A stretch of 64,000 nucleotides of DNA from Streptococcus sp. oral taxon 431 (GCF_023115445.1 NZ_JALDUI010000001.1:62001-126000); one strand, 5' to 3'; numbered from the stretch's first letter, positions 35,962 to 47,038 are shown. A program made the numbers and translations. The notes: a model not told the origin generated them from the sequence alone.

Positions 35962-37764
35962 ATGGTATTACAACGAAATGAAATAAATGAAAAAGACAAA
36001 TGGGATCTATCAACGATCTTTGCTACTGATCAGGCTTGGGAAGATGCCCTCAACCAACTGTCAGAGGAAGTGGAAACAGTTGACCAATATGTAGGTCATC
36101 TTTTAGACAGCGCTCAGAGCTTGCTTGAAATCACTGAACGTTCTCTAGAGTTAGAACGCCAGTTGGAGAAGCTTTATGTCTATGCGCATATGAAAAATGA
36201 CCAAGACACGCGCGAAGCTAAGTATCAAGAATACTATGCTAAGGCTATGACGCTTTATAGCCAGCTTGATCAGGCACTTTCTTTCTACGAGCCAGAGTTT
36301 ATGGAGATTACTGAGGAACAAATGACTGCTTTCTTGGCTGCTGAACCTAAACTTGAGCTCTATAAACACTTTTTTGATCAGCTCTTACAAAAGAAAGATC
36401 ATGTTCTTTCACAGCGTGAAGAAGAATTGCTTGCAGGAGCCAGTGAAATCTTTGGGTCGGCAAGTGAAACCTTTGCTATCCTAGACAATGCTGACCTTAC
36501 TTTCCCTTACGTTTTGGATGACGAAGACAATGAAGTGCAACTCTCTCACGGAACTTACATACGTTTGATGGAATCAAAAAATCGTGAGGTACGTCGTTGT
36601 GCCTATGAAGCACTTTATGCAACTTACGAGCAGTTCCAACACACCTATGCTAAGACATTGCAGACCAATGTTAAAGTTCAAAACTACCGTGCTAAAGTGC
36701 GCAATTATGAGAGTGCTCGTCAGGCTGCTCTTGCGGCTAACTTTGTACCAGAAAGTGTCTATGACAATTTAGTGTCAGCAGTTCGCAAACACTTGCCACT
36801 CTTGCATCGTTATCTTGCACTACGTTCAAAAATCTTGGGTATTCCAGACCTCAAGATGTACGATGTCTATACACCACTTTCTTCAGTAGACTACAGCTTT
36901 ACTTATGAGGAGGCCTTGAAGAAGGCAGAAGAAGCTTTGGCAGTTCTTGGTGAGGATTACTTGAGCCGAGTTAAACGTGCCTTCAACGAACGTTGGATTG
37001 ATGTTTATGAAAACCAAGGCAAGCGTTCAGGTGCATACTCTGGTGGTTCCTACGATACAAATGCCTTCATGCTTCTTAACTGGCAGGACAACCTAGATAA
37101 TCTCTTTACTCTTGTCCATGAAACTGGTCACAGTATGCACTCTAGCTATACACGTGAAAACCAGTCATATGTTTATGGAGACTATTCGATTTTCTTAGCA
37201 GAAATTGCTTCAACAACTAATGAGAATATCCTAACAGAAAAACTGTTAGAAGAAGTTCAAGATGATGCAACTCGCTTTGCAATCTTAAATAACTTCCTAG
37301 ATGGCTTCCGTGGTACAGTCTTCCGTCAAACTCAGTTTGCTGAATTTGAGCATGCCATCCACCAAGCTGACCAAAATGGTGAAGTCTTGACCAGTGAATT
37401 CTTAAATGAGCTTTATGCCGACTTGAATGAAGCCTACTATGGTTTGAGTAAAGAAGACAATCCTGAAATTCAATATGAATGGGCTCGTATTCCACATTTC
37501 TACTACAACTACTATGTGTATCAATATTCAACAGGCTTTGCAGCAGCTTCAGCCTTGGCTGAAAAGATTGTACATGGTAGCCAAGAAGATCGTGATCGCT
37601 ATATCGATTACCTCAAAGCAGGGAAGTCAGACTATCCACTTAATGTCATGAGAAAAGCAGGCGTTGATATGGAGAAGGAAGACTACCTCAACGATGCCTT
37701 TGCTGTCTTTGAACGTCGTTTAGATGAGTTTGAAGCTCTTGTTGAAAAATTAGGATTGGCATAA
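35962..37764 (+). CDS. pepF: oligoendopeptidase F
   Basis: A 600-residue M3-family metallopeptidase that cleaves short peptides in the cytosol. The zinc site is clear: [11 protein letters not shown] (HExxH) with the downstream glutamate in [11 protein letters not shown]. It begins [16 protein letters not shown], a typical PepF start, and there is no signal peptide. It lies directly after coiA, as in pneumococcus. Confidence 0.96.
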   Translation: MVLQRNEINEKDKWDLSTIFATDQAWEDALNQLSEEVETVDQYVGHLLDSAQSLLEITERSLELERQLEKLYVYAHMKNDQDTREAKYQEYYAKAMTLYSQLDQALSFYEPEFMEITEEQMTAFLAAEPKLELYKHFFDQLLQKKDHVLSQREEELLAGASEIFGSASETFAILDNADLTFPYVLDDEDNEVQLSHGTYIRLMESKNREVRRCAYEALYATYEQFQHTYAKTLQTNVKVQNYRAKVRNYESARQAALAANFVPESVYDNLVSAVRKHLPLLHRYLALRSKILGIPDLKMYDVYTPLSSVDYSFTYEEALKKAEEALAVLGEDYLSRVKRAFNERWIDVYENQGKRSGAYSGGSYDTNAFMLLNWQDNLDNLFTLVHETGHSMHSSYTRENQSYVYGDYSIFLAEIASTTNENILTEKLLEEVQDDATRFAILNNFLDGFRGTVFRQTQFAEFEHAIHQADQNGEVLTSEFLNELYADLNEAYYGLSKEDNPEIQYEWARIPHFYYNYYVYQYSTGFAAASALAEKIVHGSQEDRDRYIDYLKAGKSDYPLNVMRKAGVDMEKEDYLNDAFAVFERRLDEFEALVEKLGLA

Positions 37765-37769
37765 GACAG

Positions 37770-38483
37770 ATGGTAAAGTCTTATAGTAAAAATGCCAATC
37801 ATAACATGCGACGTCCTGTTGTCAAGCATGAGATTGTCGAGTTCATGCGCCACAGACAAAAGCAGGTGACGGGTTCCCTAAAAGAACTAGAAAACTTTGC
37901 TCGCATGGAGAATATCCCTATCATCCCTCACGAAACCGTCGCTTATTTTTGTTTCCTTATGGAAACCATTCAACCAAAAAACATTTTGGAAATCGGGACG
38001 GCTATTGGATTTTCAGCACTTTTAATGGCAGAGCATTCACCTAATTCAAAAATTACCACTATTGACCGAAATCCTGAGATGATTGGTTTTGCCAAGGAGA
38101 ATTTTGCTCGCTTTGATAGTCGCAAGCAGATTACCCTTTTAGAAGGCGATGCTGTCGATGTCCTTTCGACCTTAACGGAGTCCTACGACTTTGTATTTAT
38201 GGATTCTGCTAAATCCAAGTACATCATCTTTCTACCAGAAATCCTCAAACGTTTGGAAGTTGGAGGAGTGGTAGTCTTGGATGATATATTCCAGGGTGGG
38301 GATGTGGCTAAGGATATCATGGAAGTTCGTCGAGGACAAAGAACCATCTATCGTGGCTTGCAACGCCTCTTTGATGCGACTTTGGACAATCCAGGATTAA
38401 CCGCTACTTTGGTTCCTCTTGGAGACGGAATTCTCATGCTGAGAAAAAATACAGCAGAGATTGAACTACCCGAGATTGATTGA
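37770..38483 (+). CDS. class I SAM-dependent O-methyltransferase
   Basis: A 237-residue methyltransferase of the COMT-like family (PF01596). The SAM-binding block ILEIGTAIGFSALLMAEHSP, TIDRNPEMIGFAKENF and the metal-binding region FVFMDSAKSKY...VVVLDDIFQGG are present. The substrate is not known; tRNA-modifying TrmR-like enzymes belong to this group. The first ATG (37770) lacks a strong ribosome site, so coupling to pepF (5-base gap) is likely. Confidence 0.88.
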   Translation: MVKSYSKNANHNMRRPVVKHEIVEFMRHRQKQVTGSLKELENFARMENIPIIPHETVAYFCFLMETIQPKNILEIGTAIGFSALLMAEHSPNSKITTIDRNPEMIGFAKENFARFDSRKQITLLEGDAVDVLSTLTESYDFVFMDSAKSKYIIFLPEILKRLEVGGVVVLDDIFQGGDVAKDIMEVRRGQRTIYRGLQRLFDATLDNPGLTATLVPLGDGILMLRKNTAEIELPEID

Positions 38484-38557
38484 TTTTCAGATAAATTTAA
38501 GACAATTCAGTAAAATAGATAAGGTAAACCTTTATTTAGTATACAAAAGGAGTAAAC

Positions 38558-39499
38558 ATGAAGAAAAAACTAATGGCAGGAGCCATCACATTGTTGTCAG
38601 TAGCTACTTTGGCTGCTTGTTCAAACAGTTCTGAAGGAACTGACTTGATTAGCATGAAAGGCGATGTTATTACTGAGCATCAATTCTTTGAAGAAGTCAA
38701 AAATAATGCGACTGCTCAACAAGTCTTGCTGAATATGACCATTCAAAAAGTTTTTGAAAAACAATATGGTTCAGAAGTAAGTGATAAAGAAGTAGATGAT
38801 GCAGTTGCAGAAGAACAAAAGAAATACGGTGATAGCTATCAAACGATTCTCGCCCGTTCAGGTATGACTGCAGAAAGCCGTAAAGCTCAAATTCGTACAA
38901 GTAAATTAGTTGAGTATGCTGTTAAGAAAGCTGCTGAAGCTGAATTAACAGATGAAAACTACAAAAAAGCTTTTGAAGAGTATACTCCAGAAGTAACGGC
39001 TCAAATTATTAAACTTGACAGTGAAGATAAGGCTAAGGAAGTTCTTGCCAAAGCAAAAGAGTCTGGAGCTGACTTTGCACAACTTGCAAAAGACAATTCT
39101 ACAGACGAAAAGACAAAAGAAAATGGTGGAGAAATTACTTTTGACTCTGCATCAACAGAATTACCAGATGTAGTTAAGAAAGCAGCTTTTGCTCTTGATG
39201 TCAACGGAATTTCAGATGTTATCACCGCTCCAGGAACTCAAGCTTATACAAGTAGTTTCTACATTGTTAAGTTAACGAAGAAGTCAGAAAAATCTTCAAA
39301 CTTGGATGATTATAAAGAAAAACTTAAAACAATCATTTTGACTCAAAAACAAAATGATGCAACCTTTGTTCAAGGTGTTATTAGTAAAGAATTACAAGAT
39401 GCCAACATTAAAGTTAAAGATCAGGCCTTCCAAAATATCTTTACACAATACATCAAAGGCGAAACAACTTCTGACAGTAGCAGTAGCGCCTCAAACTAA
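38558..39499 (+). CDS. prsA: foldase lipoprotein PrsA (PpmA)
   Basis: A 313-residue peptidyl-prolyl isomerase. The N-terminus KKKLMAGAITLLSVATLAAC has a lipobox (LAAC, lipidated Cys21). A parvulin domain lies around residues 145-240 (EVTAQIIKLDSEDKAKEVLAKAKESGADFAQLAKDNS). The C-terminus is Ser-rich. It folds secreted proteins outside the membrane. The ATG follows AAAAGGAG, and a terminator is shared with the convergent XRE gene. Confidence 0.94.
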   Translation: MKKKLMAGAITLLSVATLAACSNSSEGTDLISMKGDVITEHQFFEEVKNNATAQQVLLNMTIQKVFEKQYGSEVSDKEVDDAVAEEQKKYGDSYQTILARSGMTAESRKAQIRTSKLVEYAVKKAAEAELTDENYKKAFEEYTPEVTAQIIKLDSEDKAKEVLAKAKESGADFAQLAKDNSTDEKTKENGGEITFDSASTELPDVVKKAAFALDVNGISDVITAPGTQAYTSSFYIVKLTKKSEKSSNLDDYKEKLKTIILTQKQNDATFVQGVISKELQDANIKVKDQAFQNIFTQYIKGETTSDSSSSASN

Positions 39500-39501
39500 T
39501 A

Positions 39502-39546
39502 AAAAAACTATCTATCTTTCTTTTTTAGAAAGTAGATAGTTTTTTT
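39502..39546 (+). terminator. bidirectional terminator between prsA and XRE gene
   Basis: ACTATCTATCTTTC pairs with GAAAGTAGATAGT around TTTTTTA, flanked by A-runs on the left and T-runs on the right. The convergent XRE stop codon lies at 39547, so it can serve both genes. Confidence 0.9.
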
Positions 39547-39885
39547 CTATTGGACTTCTTTCAGAATTAGCAGTAGTGCATCTAGTACACGAGATCTTTG
39601 TTCTGTAGGAAGAAGTTTCAATTCGTCAATCAGACGGGATATTTTGGGGTCTTCTTCTTTCAGTTGGATATCAAAGAAAGTGTCTAAATCTACTTCTAAT
39701 GCTTCCATGACTTTTTCTAGAGTTTGAATCTTTAAGTTTGTTGATAGATTTTCTAATTTGTAAACATAATTTGTTCCTAAGTCAGCCATTTCCTCTAATT
39801 GTTCTTGGGTATATCCTCTTTCTATTCTGAGTAAACGGATGCGTTTAGAAATGTAGTCTTGCAAATTACTTTTATTTTTGACCAT
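39547..39885 (-). CDS. XRE-family transcriptional regulator
   Basis: A 112-residue regulator with an N-terminal helix-turn-helix (about 12-68; RLLRIERGYTQEQLEEMADLGTNYVYKLENLSTNLKIQTLEKVMEAL), where QEQLEEMA and TNYVYKLEN are the two helices. The C-terminal 40 residues are helical and may dimerise. It is divergent from the large surface-protein gene, and palindromes lie between them, so it probably regulates that gene or itself. It is not prophage-associated as far as the window shows. Confidence 0.88.
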   Translation of the reverse strand: MVKNKSNLQDYISKRIRLLRIERGYTQEQLEEMADLGTNYVYKLENLSTNLKIQTLEKVMEALEVDLDTFFDIQLKEEDPKISRLIDELKLLPTEQRSRVLDALLLILKEVQ

Positions 39886-39910
39886 GTAGTACCTCGCTAC
39901 TTACATGATA

Positions 39911-39995
39911 CAGTCAAACGACTGCATTTTTTAGACTTTAAATAGTTACATTTTAATAAAATGACTTTAAAAAGTTGTATATTGTGGTATAATGA
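39911..39995 (+). promoter_or_regulatory. divergent control region: palindromes and surface-protein promoter
   Basis: CAGTC-AAAC-GACTG (39911-39924) and the perfect CATTTTA-A-TAAAATG palindrome (39949-39963) are candidate operators for the XRE regulator. Downstream, an extended -10 (TGGTATAAT, box at about 39989-39994) with a poor -35 would drive the surface-protein gene. Operator assignment is inference. Confidence 0.5.
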
Positions 39996-40024
39996 AGGTA
40001 TAAAAAAATAAAAAGGGGAAACCT

Positions 40025-42721
40025 ATGAAAAAAGAATTGATTGCTTTGACTGCCATAGCAGCAACGTGCCTTGCAACAACTGTAAGTGCAAATGAGGTAG
40101 CTGAACCCAATGTAGATAATGCAGGTGGTGTTCGTACTGCTCAAACTGAGCCAGCGTTTAACATTACTGATGCTAAAACCGAACCAGCTTTGGTAGAGAA
40201 AGAAGCGCCTAAGAAAGTGGAAGTGAAAACTCCTACTAAGGAAGACGTTGCTGAACTTGGTGCTACTGCTAAACAAACTCAAGAAGATGCCGATAAGGCT
40301 AAAGAGGTTTTGGATCGAGCTAATGAAACTTCTGATAAAGCAGAGAAGAAAGTTGAAAGCTTGAAACAAGCTAAAGACGATGCTCAAAAGATTGCTGACA
40401 AAGCAACACCAGAAGCGATTCAAAACGCAGAGAAGAAAGTGGAAACTGCTAAAGCAAAAGTTCCAACTGCTGAACAAGCGGTATCAACTGCGCAAGCTGA
40501 AAAAGACGATGCAGACCGTAATGTAGCTATTCAAGGTAAAACTGTTGGTACTAAACAAGCAGAAGTGACTCAAGCACAAACTGGAGTTACTGATGCGAAA
40601 GTAGCCGTTAAAAATGCAGAAGATGCTTTGAAGGGTGTTGGTCTTGCTGATGCTAAAGAAAAGCAAGACGCAGCGATTGAAGAAGAAGCTGCAAGCAAAC
40701 AAGCACAAGAAGATGCACAAGCAGCTCTTGATGAAGCTAAGAAGTTGGATGGTGAACTTGCTGACCAACTCAAGAAAGCAGAAACCACTGTTAAAACTGC
40801 TACACAAGATGTAGAGCGTACAGAAAACGAAGCTAAAACTGCCAAAACTAACCGCGATAACGCTCTTGCAACTTATAACCAAGCGGTATCTACTCTTGAT
40901 GCTCTTCAAGATAGCTCTAAGAAACAAATCATCACTCTTTCACCAGCTTTCATTCAAGCAGTGAAAGATAAAATGGAATTCCTTCGTCAAATTCGTTCAG
41001 GTGTCGAAATGACTGAGGAAGAGCGTAACGCTAAGAGCGATGACATTTATGATCGTATCGTTGGTTCACAAGTAGAACACAAGAAACTCAATAAATACGT
41101 TCCAACCAAAGCCGACCAAGCAGATGAAACTCGCTATGACATCAACAATCTCCCACAAGAGATTAAAGATGAGTTGAACTACTTTGTGGTTGACCTTATT
41201 AACCAAATGCGTCGCCAACTTGGACTCCCAGATGTTGTTCTTTCAAAAACTTCTCTTGAATTCGCTGATAAGGTTGCTAAAGAGTATGTGAAAGCTAACT
41301 TCTCTAAAGCAATGAAAGATGACTATCGTTCTAAGGGTGGTGTCGGACACTATGCTATCGGTATCAACAAAGTTGCCAAAGAATATGGTATGCCTACAAC
41401 AGATGCAGAGGAAGAAAGCAAGGGTCAACAGTATTATGAAAATACTGTAACGACTTATACCTTCCATAACTTTGACGATGCTGATGGGGTTTACCGTAAA
41501 ACTCTTGGCGAAATGAAAGAGAAGTTGTACGAAGACCTTGTAATGCTCGTTTCAACTAAAGGTGATTATGGACATACAGAGGGTATCCTTCAATTTACTC
41601 ACGCAAATGAAACTATCTACTTCGGTGGTGTAGCGCAAAGTAAGACTGATGATTTCTATACTACTCACTTCTTAACTGCTATTCGTAATGAAGAAGTAAA
41701 GGACACTAAATGGAACAAAACACCTATTGCTAACCCACTTAGTAACGAAGCGATTGAGCGTAAATTGAGTGAAGCTCGTCAAGCTCTTGCTGATGCTATG
41801 ACTGCTCGCGACAATGCACAAGCCACTTTTGAAGCAACAAGCAAAGCGGTATCAGATGCAGAGACTTCTCTTCAAAACGCTCAAGCTACTTTGTCTGCCT
41901 TGAACAATGGGGAAAACCCACTTGCAAACGCACAAAAAGCCTTTAATGAAGCAAAAGACCGTCATGATAAGGCAGTAGTAACTCTTTCTAACGCTAACGC
42001 TCTTGTCAATAATTTGACTGCTTCAAAAGCTACAAAAGAGGAAACTCTTAAAGATGCACAAGCAACTCTTAAAGATGCTGAGAAAGCTCTTCAAACTGCA
42101 CAAGAAGCGCTTAAAGCAGAAGAAGATAAGATGAAAGAGCTTGAAGCTATTGCTTCAAACAAAGCCCAAGCGGTATCCACTGCTAAGAAAGCCCTTCAAG
42201 ATGCACAAGAAGAAGTTAAACAAGCAGAAAAAGAGCTTGCAGACCTTAACGGTGCGCATACTCGCTTAGCAGAAGTAAAAGCAGAACTTGAAAAAGCAGA
42301 AGCAGAGCTTAAAGATGCTTATAAAGCACAAAACGAAGCTAAAGTAGACTATGAAGTTAAGAGTCTTGCAGCAGGTCAAGCTAAGACTACTTATGAAACT
42401 GCCAAAGCGAAGTTTGAAGAAGCGGAAGCCAAACGCTTGGTTGCACTTGCAGAAGAAAAACGTAAAGAGCTTGAAAAAGCTGGCTACCAACCAGTCCCAG
42501 TTTTGGATGAAAAGGGTAATATTGTTGATTACACAGTAGATCAAGTTACTGTAGGAACTAAAGACGATAAAACCTATCAAGCGCCTGCACAAGCTACAAA
42601 TGCAAAAGCAGAACCTAAGAAACAGCTTCCAAATACAGGAACGAAAGAGTCAGGACTTTTAGCATTGCTTGGAGCAAGTGTTGGACTACTTGCTTTAGCT
42701 GGAAAACGAAAATATAGATAA
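40025..42721 (+). CDS. LPNTG-anchored SEC10/PgrA-type surface protein
   Basis: An 898-residue wall-anchored protein. It has a signal peptide (cleavage near residue 23, TVSANEV), a long N-terminal coiled coil (about 75-300, Ala/Lys/Glu/Asp-rich with repeats like AEKDDADRNVA), a central CAP-like domain (about 370-560; ELNYFVVDLINQMRRQLGLP, GHYAIGINKVAKEYG, GDYGHTEGILQF) as in SEC10/PgrA surface exclusion proteins, a second coiled coil (about 575-820), and a sortase signal LPNTG (868-872) with hydrophobic helix and KRKYR tail. It may hold the CAP domain away from the wall. Ligand or role is unknown; adhesion or aggregation are plausible. Confidence 0.88.
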   Translation: MKKELIALTAIAATCLATTVSANEVAEPNVDNAGGVRTAQTEPAFNITDAKTEPALVEKEAPKKVEVKTPTKEDVAELGATAKQTQEDADKAKEVLDRANETSDKAEKKVESLKQAKDDAQKIADKATPEAIQNAEKKVETAKAKVPTAEQAVSTAQAEKDDADRNVAIQGKTVGTKQAEVTQAQTGVTDAKVAVKNAEDALKGVGLADAKEKQDAAIEEEAASKQAQEDAQAALDEAKKLDGELADQLKKAETTVKTATQDVERTENEAKTAKTNRDNALATYNQAVSTLDALQDSSKKQIITLSPAFIQAVKDKMEFLRQIRSGVEMTEEERNAKSDDIYDRIVGSQVEHKKLNKYVPTKADQADETRYDINNLPQEIKDELNYFVVDLINQMRRQLGLPDVVLSKTSLEFADKVAKEYVKANFSKAMKDDYRSKGGVGHYAIGINKVAKEYGMPTTDAEEESKGQQYYENTVTTYTFHNFDDADGVYRKTLGEMKEKLYEDLVMLVSTKGDYGHTEGILQFTHANETIYFGGVAQSKTDDFYTTHFLTAIRNEEVKDTKWNKTPIANPLSNEAIERKLSEARQALADAMTARDNAQATFEATSKAVSDAETSLQNAQATLSALNNGENPLANAQKAFNEAKDRHDKAVVTLSNANALVNNLTASKATKEETLKDAQATLKDAEKALQTAQEALKAEEDKMKELEAIASNKAQAVSTAKKALQDAQEEVKQAEKELADLNGAHTRLAEVKAELEKAEAELKDAYKAQNEAKVDYEVKSLAAGQAKTTYETAKAKFEEAEAKRLVALAEEKRKELEKAGYQPVPVLDEKGNIVDYTVDQVTVGTKDDKTYQAPAQATNAKAEPKKQLPNTGTKESGLLALLGASVGLLALAGKRKYR

Positions 42722-42726
42722 AATAG

Positions 42727-42748
42727 AAAGGGCGTTACTGCCCTTTTT
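42727..42748 (+). terminator. rho-independent terminator of the surface-protein gene
   Basis: AAAGGGC (42727-42733) pairs with GCCCTTT (42740-42746) and runs into T residues, five bases after the stop codon. Confidence 0.9.
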
Positions 42749-42881
42749 ATGCTATATTTGAGTAAAATTCGAATGTTTATACTGTAAGAGTTTTTTTCTA
42801 GGCTAAAAAATGGTATAATAGCATGTAAAACTAGAAATAATAAGGGAAAATAAAAATATTTTTCCGAAAGATAGGTGACAT

Positions 42882-44093
42882 ATGAAAATAAGTAAAAGGC
42901 ACCTGCTGAATTATTCCATTTTGATTCCTTATTTACTGTTATCCGTTTTAGGATTGATAGTAGTTTATTCGACAACTAGTGCGACCCTTATTCAGGAGGG
43001 GAAAAGTGCATTATATCTAGTGCGAAATCAGGGGATTTTTTGGATAGCCAGTTTATTCTTAATAGCCTTAATCTATAAATTAAAATTAGGATTTCTTCGT
43101 AATGAGCGGTTGCTCTTTATCGTTATGTTTGTCGAGTTGATACTCCTAGCTCTGGCACGGTTAATAGGTAGTCCCATCAATGGAGCATATGGCTGGATCA
43201 AGGTTGGTCCCATCACGATTCAACCAGCAGAGTATCTAAAGATTATTATCATTTGGTACTTGGCTCAGCGTTTTTCAAAACAACAAGATGAGATAGCAGT
43301 TTATGACTTCCAAGTTTTAACCCTCAATCAGTGGTTGCCAAGAGCCTTTAATGATTGGCGTTTTGTCCTCTTGGTCATGATTGGTAGTTTGGCAATCTTC
43401 CCTGACCTTGGAAATGCAACCATTTTGATTTTAGTATCCTTACTCATGTATACCATTAGTGGGATTGCCTATCGCTGGTTCTCAACTATTCTGGGCTTAC
43501 TAGCTGGTGTCTCTATGATTTCCTTAACAGCCATTCGCTTTATCGGTGTTGAAAAATTCTCTAAGATTCCTGTCTTTGGTTATGTTGCCAAGCGTTTCAG
43601 TGCTTTTTTCAACCCCTTTAATGACCTAGCAGGATCTGGACATCAGTTAGCTAATTCTTATTATGCAATGGTTAATGGTGGCTGGTTTGGTCTTGGTTTA
43701 GGAAATTCCATTGAAAAACGAGGTTATCTACCAGAAGCCCATACAGACTTTGTCTTTTCGATTGTGATAGAGGAGTTTGGATTTGTAGGAGCTAGTCTTA
43801 TTTTGGCTCTTCTATTCTTCTTGATTCTTCGTATTATTTTGGTAGGTATTCGAGCGAGAGATCCTTTCAACTCAATGGTGGCAATCGGTATTGGTGGAAT
43901 GATTCTGATACAGGTATTCGTTAACATTGGCGGTATATCAGGCTTGATCCCTTCAACAGGGGTAACCTTCCCCTTCCTATCGCAAGGAGGAAATAGTCTC
44001 TTGGTGCTATCAGTAGCCATCGCTTTTGTGTTGAATATTGATGCCAGTGAAAAACGTGCCAAACTCTATCGCGAATTAGAAGCGCAACTCTAA
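42882..44093 (+). CDS. ftsW: cell-division SEDS glycosyltransferase FtsW
   Basis: A 403-residue polytopic SEDS protein that polymerises septal peptidoglycan with a partner class B PBP. The family signatures are GAYGWIKVGPITIQPAEYLKI and the C-terminal GLIPSTGVTFPFLSQGGNSLL. About ten helices are present. GATAGGTG precedes the ATG. Its stop is 25 bases before ppc, the pneumococcal order. Confidence 0.95.
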   Translation: MKISKRHLLNYSILIPYLLLSVLGLIVVYSTTSATLIQEGKSALYLVRNQGIFWIASLFLIALIYKLKLGFLRNERLLFIVMFVELILLALARLIGSPINGAYGWIKVGPITIQPAEYLKIIIIWYLAQRFSKQQDEIAVYDFQVLTLNQWLPRAFNDWRFVLLVMIGSLAIFPDLGNATILILVSLLMYTISGIAYRWFSTILGLLAGVSMISLTAIRFIGVEKFSKIPVFGYVAKRFSAFFNPFNDLAGSGHQLANSYYAMVNGGWFGLGLGNSIEKRGYLPEAHTDFVFSIVIEEFGFVGASLILALLFFLILRIILVGIRARDPFNSMVAIGIGGMILIQVFVNIGGISGLIPSTGVTFPFLSQGGNSLLVLSVAIAFVLNIDASEKRAKLYRELEAQL

Positions 44094-44118
44094 GACATAA
44101 TATAACAAGGAGAAAAAA

Positions 44119-46944
44119 ATGTCTCTTCAAAAGTTAGAAAATTATAGTAACAAAACGGTCGTACAAGAAGAAGTGCAAATCTTGACAGAAATGCTCGAAG
44201 ATATTACAAGAAACATGCTTGCACCAGAGACCTTTGATAAAATCATGCAGTTAAAAGAACTTTCGACTGCAGCAGACTATCAAGGGCTAGATAAAGTAGT
44301 AACAGGGCTTTCAAATGATGAGATGGTCTACATTTCTAGATACTTCTCTATTTTGCCTCTTTTAATTAACATCTCTGAAGATGTTGACTTGGCTTATGAG
44401 ATTAACCACCTAAATAATGTTGATCAAGACTATTTGGGTAAATTGTCAACAACTATTAAAATGGTGGCTGAAAAAGAAAATGCTGCCGAGATTCTTGAAC
44501 ACTTGAATGTGGTACCAGTTTTGACAGCCCATCCAACTCAGGTTCAACGTAAGAGTATGTTGGATTTGACCACTCATATCCATACCCTTTTACGTAAATA
44601 TCGTGACGTTAGAATGGGACTCATTAACAAGGAAAAATGGCATAATGATCTTCGTCGCTATATTGAGATTATCATGCAGACAGATATGATTCGTGAGAAG
44701 AAACTAAAAGTAACCAACGAAATCACCAATGTGATGGAGTACTACAATAGTTCCTTCCTACAGGCTGTCCCTAACTTGATGCTAGAGTACAAACGTCTAG
44801 CAAAAGAGCAAGGAATTGATCTTAAACAAGCCAAACCAATTACTATGGGAATGTGGATCGGCGGAGACCGTGATGGAAATCCATTTGTAACTGCTGAGAC
44901 ACTTCTGCGTTCTGCTACCATTCAAAGTGAAGTGGTTTTGAACTATTATATCAGTAAGATTTCTAGTCTGTATCGTACCTTCTCTCTTTCAACGAATTTA
45001 TCAAAAACTAGTAAAGCTGTTGAAGAAATGGCTGCTCAGTCTGGTGATACATCAGTCTTTCGTGAGAAAGAACCCTATCGTCGTGCCTTTCATTTGATTC
45101 AATCCAAATTGATTCAAACTCTCTTGAATTTAAAAGAATGGTCTGTTGTTGGCTCGTCAGCTGATGAACGTCATCCTGTTGAACGTCTTCTAGGTACTCA
45201 AGGACATCAACAAGGAGTGATTACAGACTATATTAGTAATCGACTTTCAGGAGCTATTCAAGAGCTAGCTGAAGATCGTCCACCATTTTACGAAACAGTT
45301 GAAGAGTTTAAGCAAGATCTATACATTATTAAGGACTCATTACTTGAAAATAAGGCAGAGGCCTTACTCACAGGTGAATTTGCAGAACTTTTAGAAGCTG
45401 TAGAAGTCTTTGGTTTCTTCTTGGCTTCCATCGACATGCGTCAAGATTCAAGCGTCCACGAAGCCTGTGTAGCAGAATTATTGGAATCTGCTGGAATCAA
45501 TGACCACTATAGTGATTTATCAGAAGATGAAAAATGTGACTTGCTTTTGCATGAATTATTAGAAGATCCTCGAATCTTGTCTGCAACTCATGCTGAGAAG
45601 TCTGAACTTCTCGAAAAAGAACTGGCTATTTTCCAAACAGCACGTGAATTAAAAGATCGTTTAGGAGAAGATGTCATTCGTCAAACGATTATCTCACATG
45701 CAACAAGTGTGTCAGATATGCTTGAGTTGGCTATTATGCTCAAAGAAGTCGGTCTTGTGGATGCTGAAAAAGCGCGTGTTCAGATTGTACCACTCTTTGA
45801 AACAATCGAAGACTTGGATCATTCTGAAGAAACTATGAGAAAGTATTTCTCTCTACCACTTGCTAAGAAATGGATTGCTTCTAAAAACAATTACCAAGAA
45901 ATCATGCTTGGCTACTCTGATAGTAACAAGGATGGCGGTTATCTATCATCTTGTTGGACACTCTATAAGGCACAACAACAATTGACTGCTATTGGTGACG
46001 AATTTGGAGTCAAAGTAACCTTCTTCCATGGTCGTGGTGGTACCGTTGGCCGTGGTGGTGGTCCTACTTATGATGCCATTGCTTCTCAACCGCTCAAGTC
46101 AATTAAGGATCGTATTCGATTGACAGAGCAAGGAGAAGTTATCGGCAACAAATACGGAAACAAGGATGCAGCCTACTATAACCTTGAAATGTTGGTTTCA
46201 GCAGCTATCAACCGTATGATTACCAAGAAGAAGAGTGATACCAATACGTCAAATCGTTATGAAGCAATCATGGATCAAGTAGTAGAACGTAGCTACGATA
46301 TTTATCGTGAACTTGTATTTGGAAATGAACATTTCTATGATTATTTCTTTGAATCTAGTCCAATCAAGGCTATTTCAAGTTTCAATATTGGTTCTCGTCC
46401 AGCAGCTCGTAAAACAATTACCGAAATCGGTGGTCTACGTGCTATTCCTTGGGTATTCTCATGGTCACAAAGTCGTGTCATGTTCCCAGGTTGGTATGGA
46501 GTTGGTTCAAGCTTTAAGGAATTTATCGATCAAGATCCTAAAAATATTGAATTCCTTCGTGAAATGTATCAAAACTGGCCATTCTTCCAATCACTCCTAT
46601 CCAATGTCGATATGGTCTTGTCAAAATCAAATATGAACATTGCCTTTGAATACGCTAAACTGTGTGAAAGTGAAGAAGTACAAGCAATTTACTATACCAT
46701 TTTAGATGAATGGCAGTTGACTAAGGACGTTATCTTGGCTATTGAAGGCCATGAGGAGCTCTTGGCAGAAAATACCTATTTGAAAGACAGTCTCAACTAC
46801 CGCATGCCTTATTTCAATATCCTTAACTATATTCAGTTGGAATTGATTAAGCGTCAACGCCGTGGTGAGTTATCTTCAGATGAAGAAAGATTAATCCATA
46901 CAACTATCAACGGAATTGCTACAGGATTACGTAATTCAGGTTGA
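44119..46944 (+). CDS. ppc: phosphoenolpyruvate carboxylase
   Basis: A 941-residue enzyme that makes oxaloacetate from PEP and bicarbonate, supplying aspartate-family precursors. Active-site motifs are intact: [14 protein letters not shown] (catalytic His), [14 protein letters not shown], and [19 protein letters not shown]; the C-terminus ends NSG, as usual for PEPC. I recall 898 residues for the pneumococcal protein; the extra residues appear to lie near 310-390 (around [16 protein letters not shown]). It follows ftsW with AAGGAG ahead of the ATG. Confidence 0.96.
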   Translation: MSLQKLENYSNKTVVQEEVQILTEMLEDITRNMLAPETFDKIMQLKELSTAADYQGLDKVVTGLSNDEMVYISRYFSILPLLINISEDVDLAYEINHLNNVDQDYLGKLSTTIKMVAEKENAAEILEHLNVVPVLTAHPTQVQRKSMLDLTTHIHTLLRKYRDVRMGLINKEKWHNDLRRYIEIIMQTDMIREKKLKVTNEITNVMEYYNSSFLQAVPNLMLEYKRLAKEQGIDLKQAKPITMGMWIGGDRDGNPFVTAETLLRSATIQSEVVLNYYISKISSLYRTFSLSTNLSKTSKAVEEMAAQSGDTSVFREKEPYRRAFHLIQSKLIQTLLNLKEWSVVGSSADERHPVERLLGTQGHQQGVITDYISNRLSGAIQELAEDRPPFYETVEEFKQDLYIIKDSLLENKAEALLTGEFAELLEAVEVFGFFLASIDMRQDSSVHEACVAELLESAGINDHYSDLSEDEKCDLLLHELLEDPRILSATHAEKSELLEKELAIFQTARELKDRLGEDVIRQTIISHATSVSDMLELAIMLKEVGLVDAEKARVQIVPLFETIEDLDHSEETMRKYFSLPLAKKWIASKNNYQEIMLGYSDSNKDGGYLSSCWTLYKAQQQLTAIGDEFGVKVTFFHGRGGTVGRGGGPTYDAIASQPLKSIKDRIRLTEQGEVIGNKYGNKDAAYYNLEMLVSAAINRMITKKKSDTNTSNRYEAIMDQVVERSYDIYRELVFGNEHFYDYFFESSPIKAISSFNIGSRPAARKTITEIGGLRAIPWVFSWSQSRVMFPGWYGVGSSFKEFIDQDPKNIEFLREMYQNWPFFQSLLSNVDMVLSKSNMNIAFEYAKLCESEEVQAIYYTILDEWQLTKDVILAIEGHEELLAENTYLKDSLNYRMPYFNILNYIQLELIKRQRRGELSSDEERLIHTTINGIATGLRNSG

Positions 46945-47010
46945 TACAAGTTAGATTTTATAAAAAACGTGGGGATTTTTGTTAATATTTAAAATATTTT
47001 ATGAAAACCC

Positions 47011-47038
47011 TTGACAAGTTTTAGTAAAATGATATAAT
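47011..47038 (+). promoter_or_regulatory. trpXYZ promoter
   Basis: Consensus TTGACA (47011-47016), a 16-base spacer and consensus TATAAT (47033-47038), immediately upstream of the T-box leader. Confidence 0.85.

Noticed and set aside
40484-40927. Long minus-strand ORFs inside the surface-protein gene
   Set aside because: They are antisense shadows of Ala/Lys/Glu-rich coiled-coil coding sequence, with no ribosome site and biased composition.
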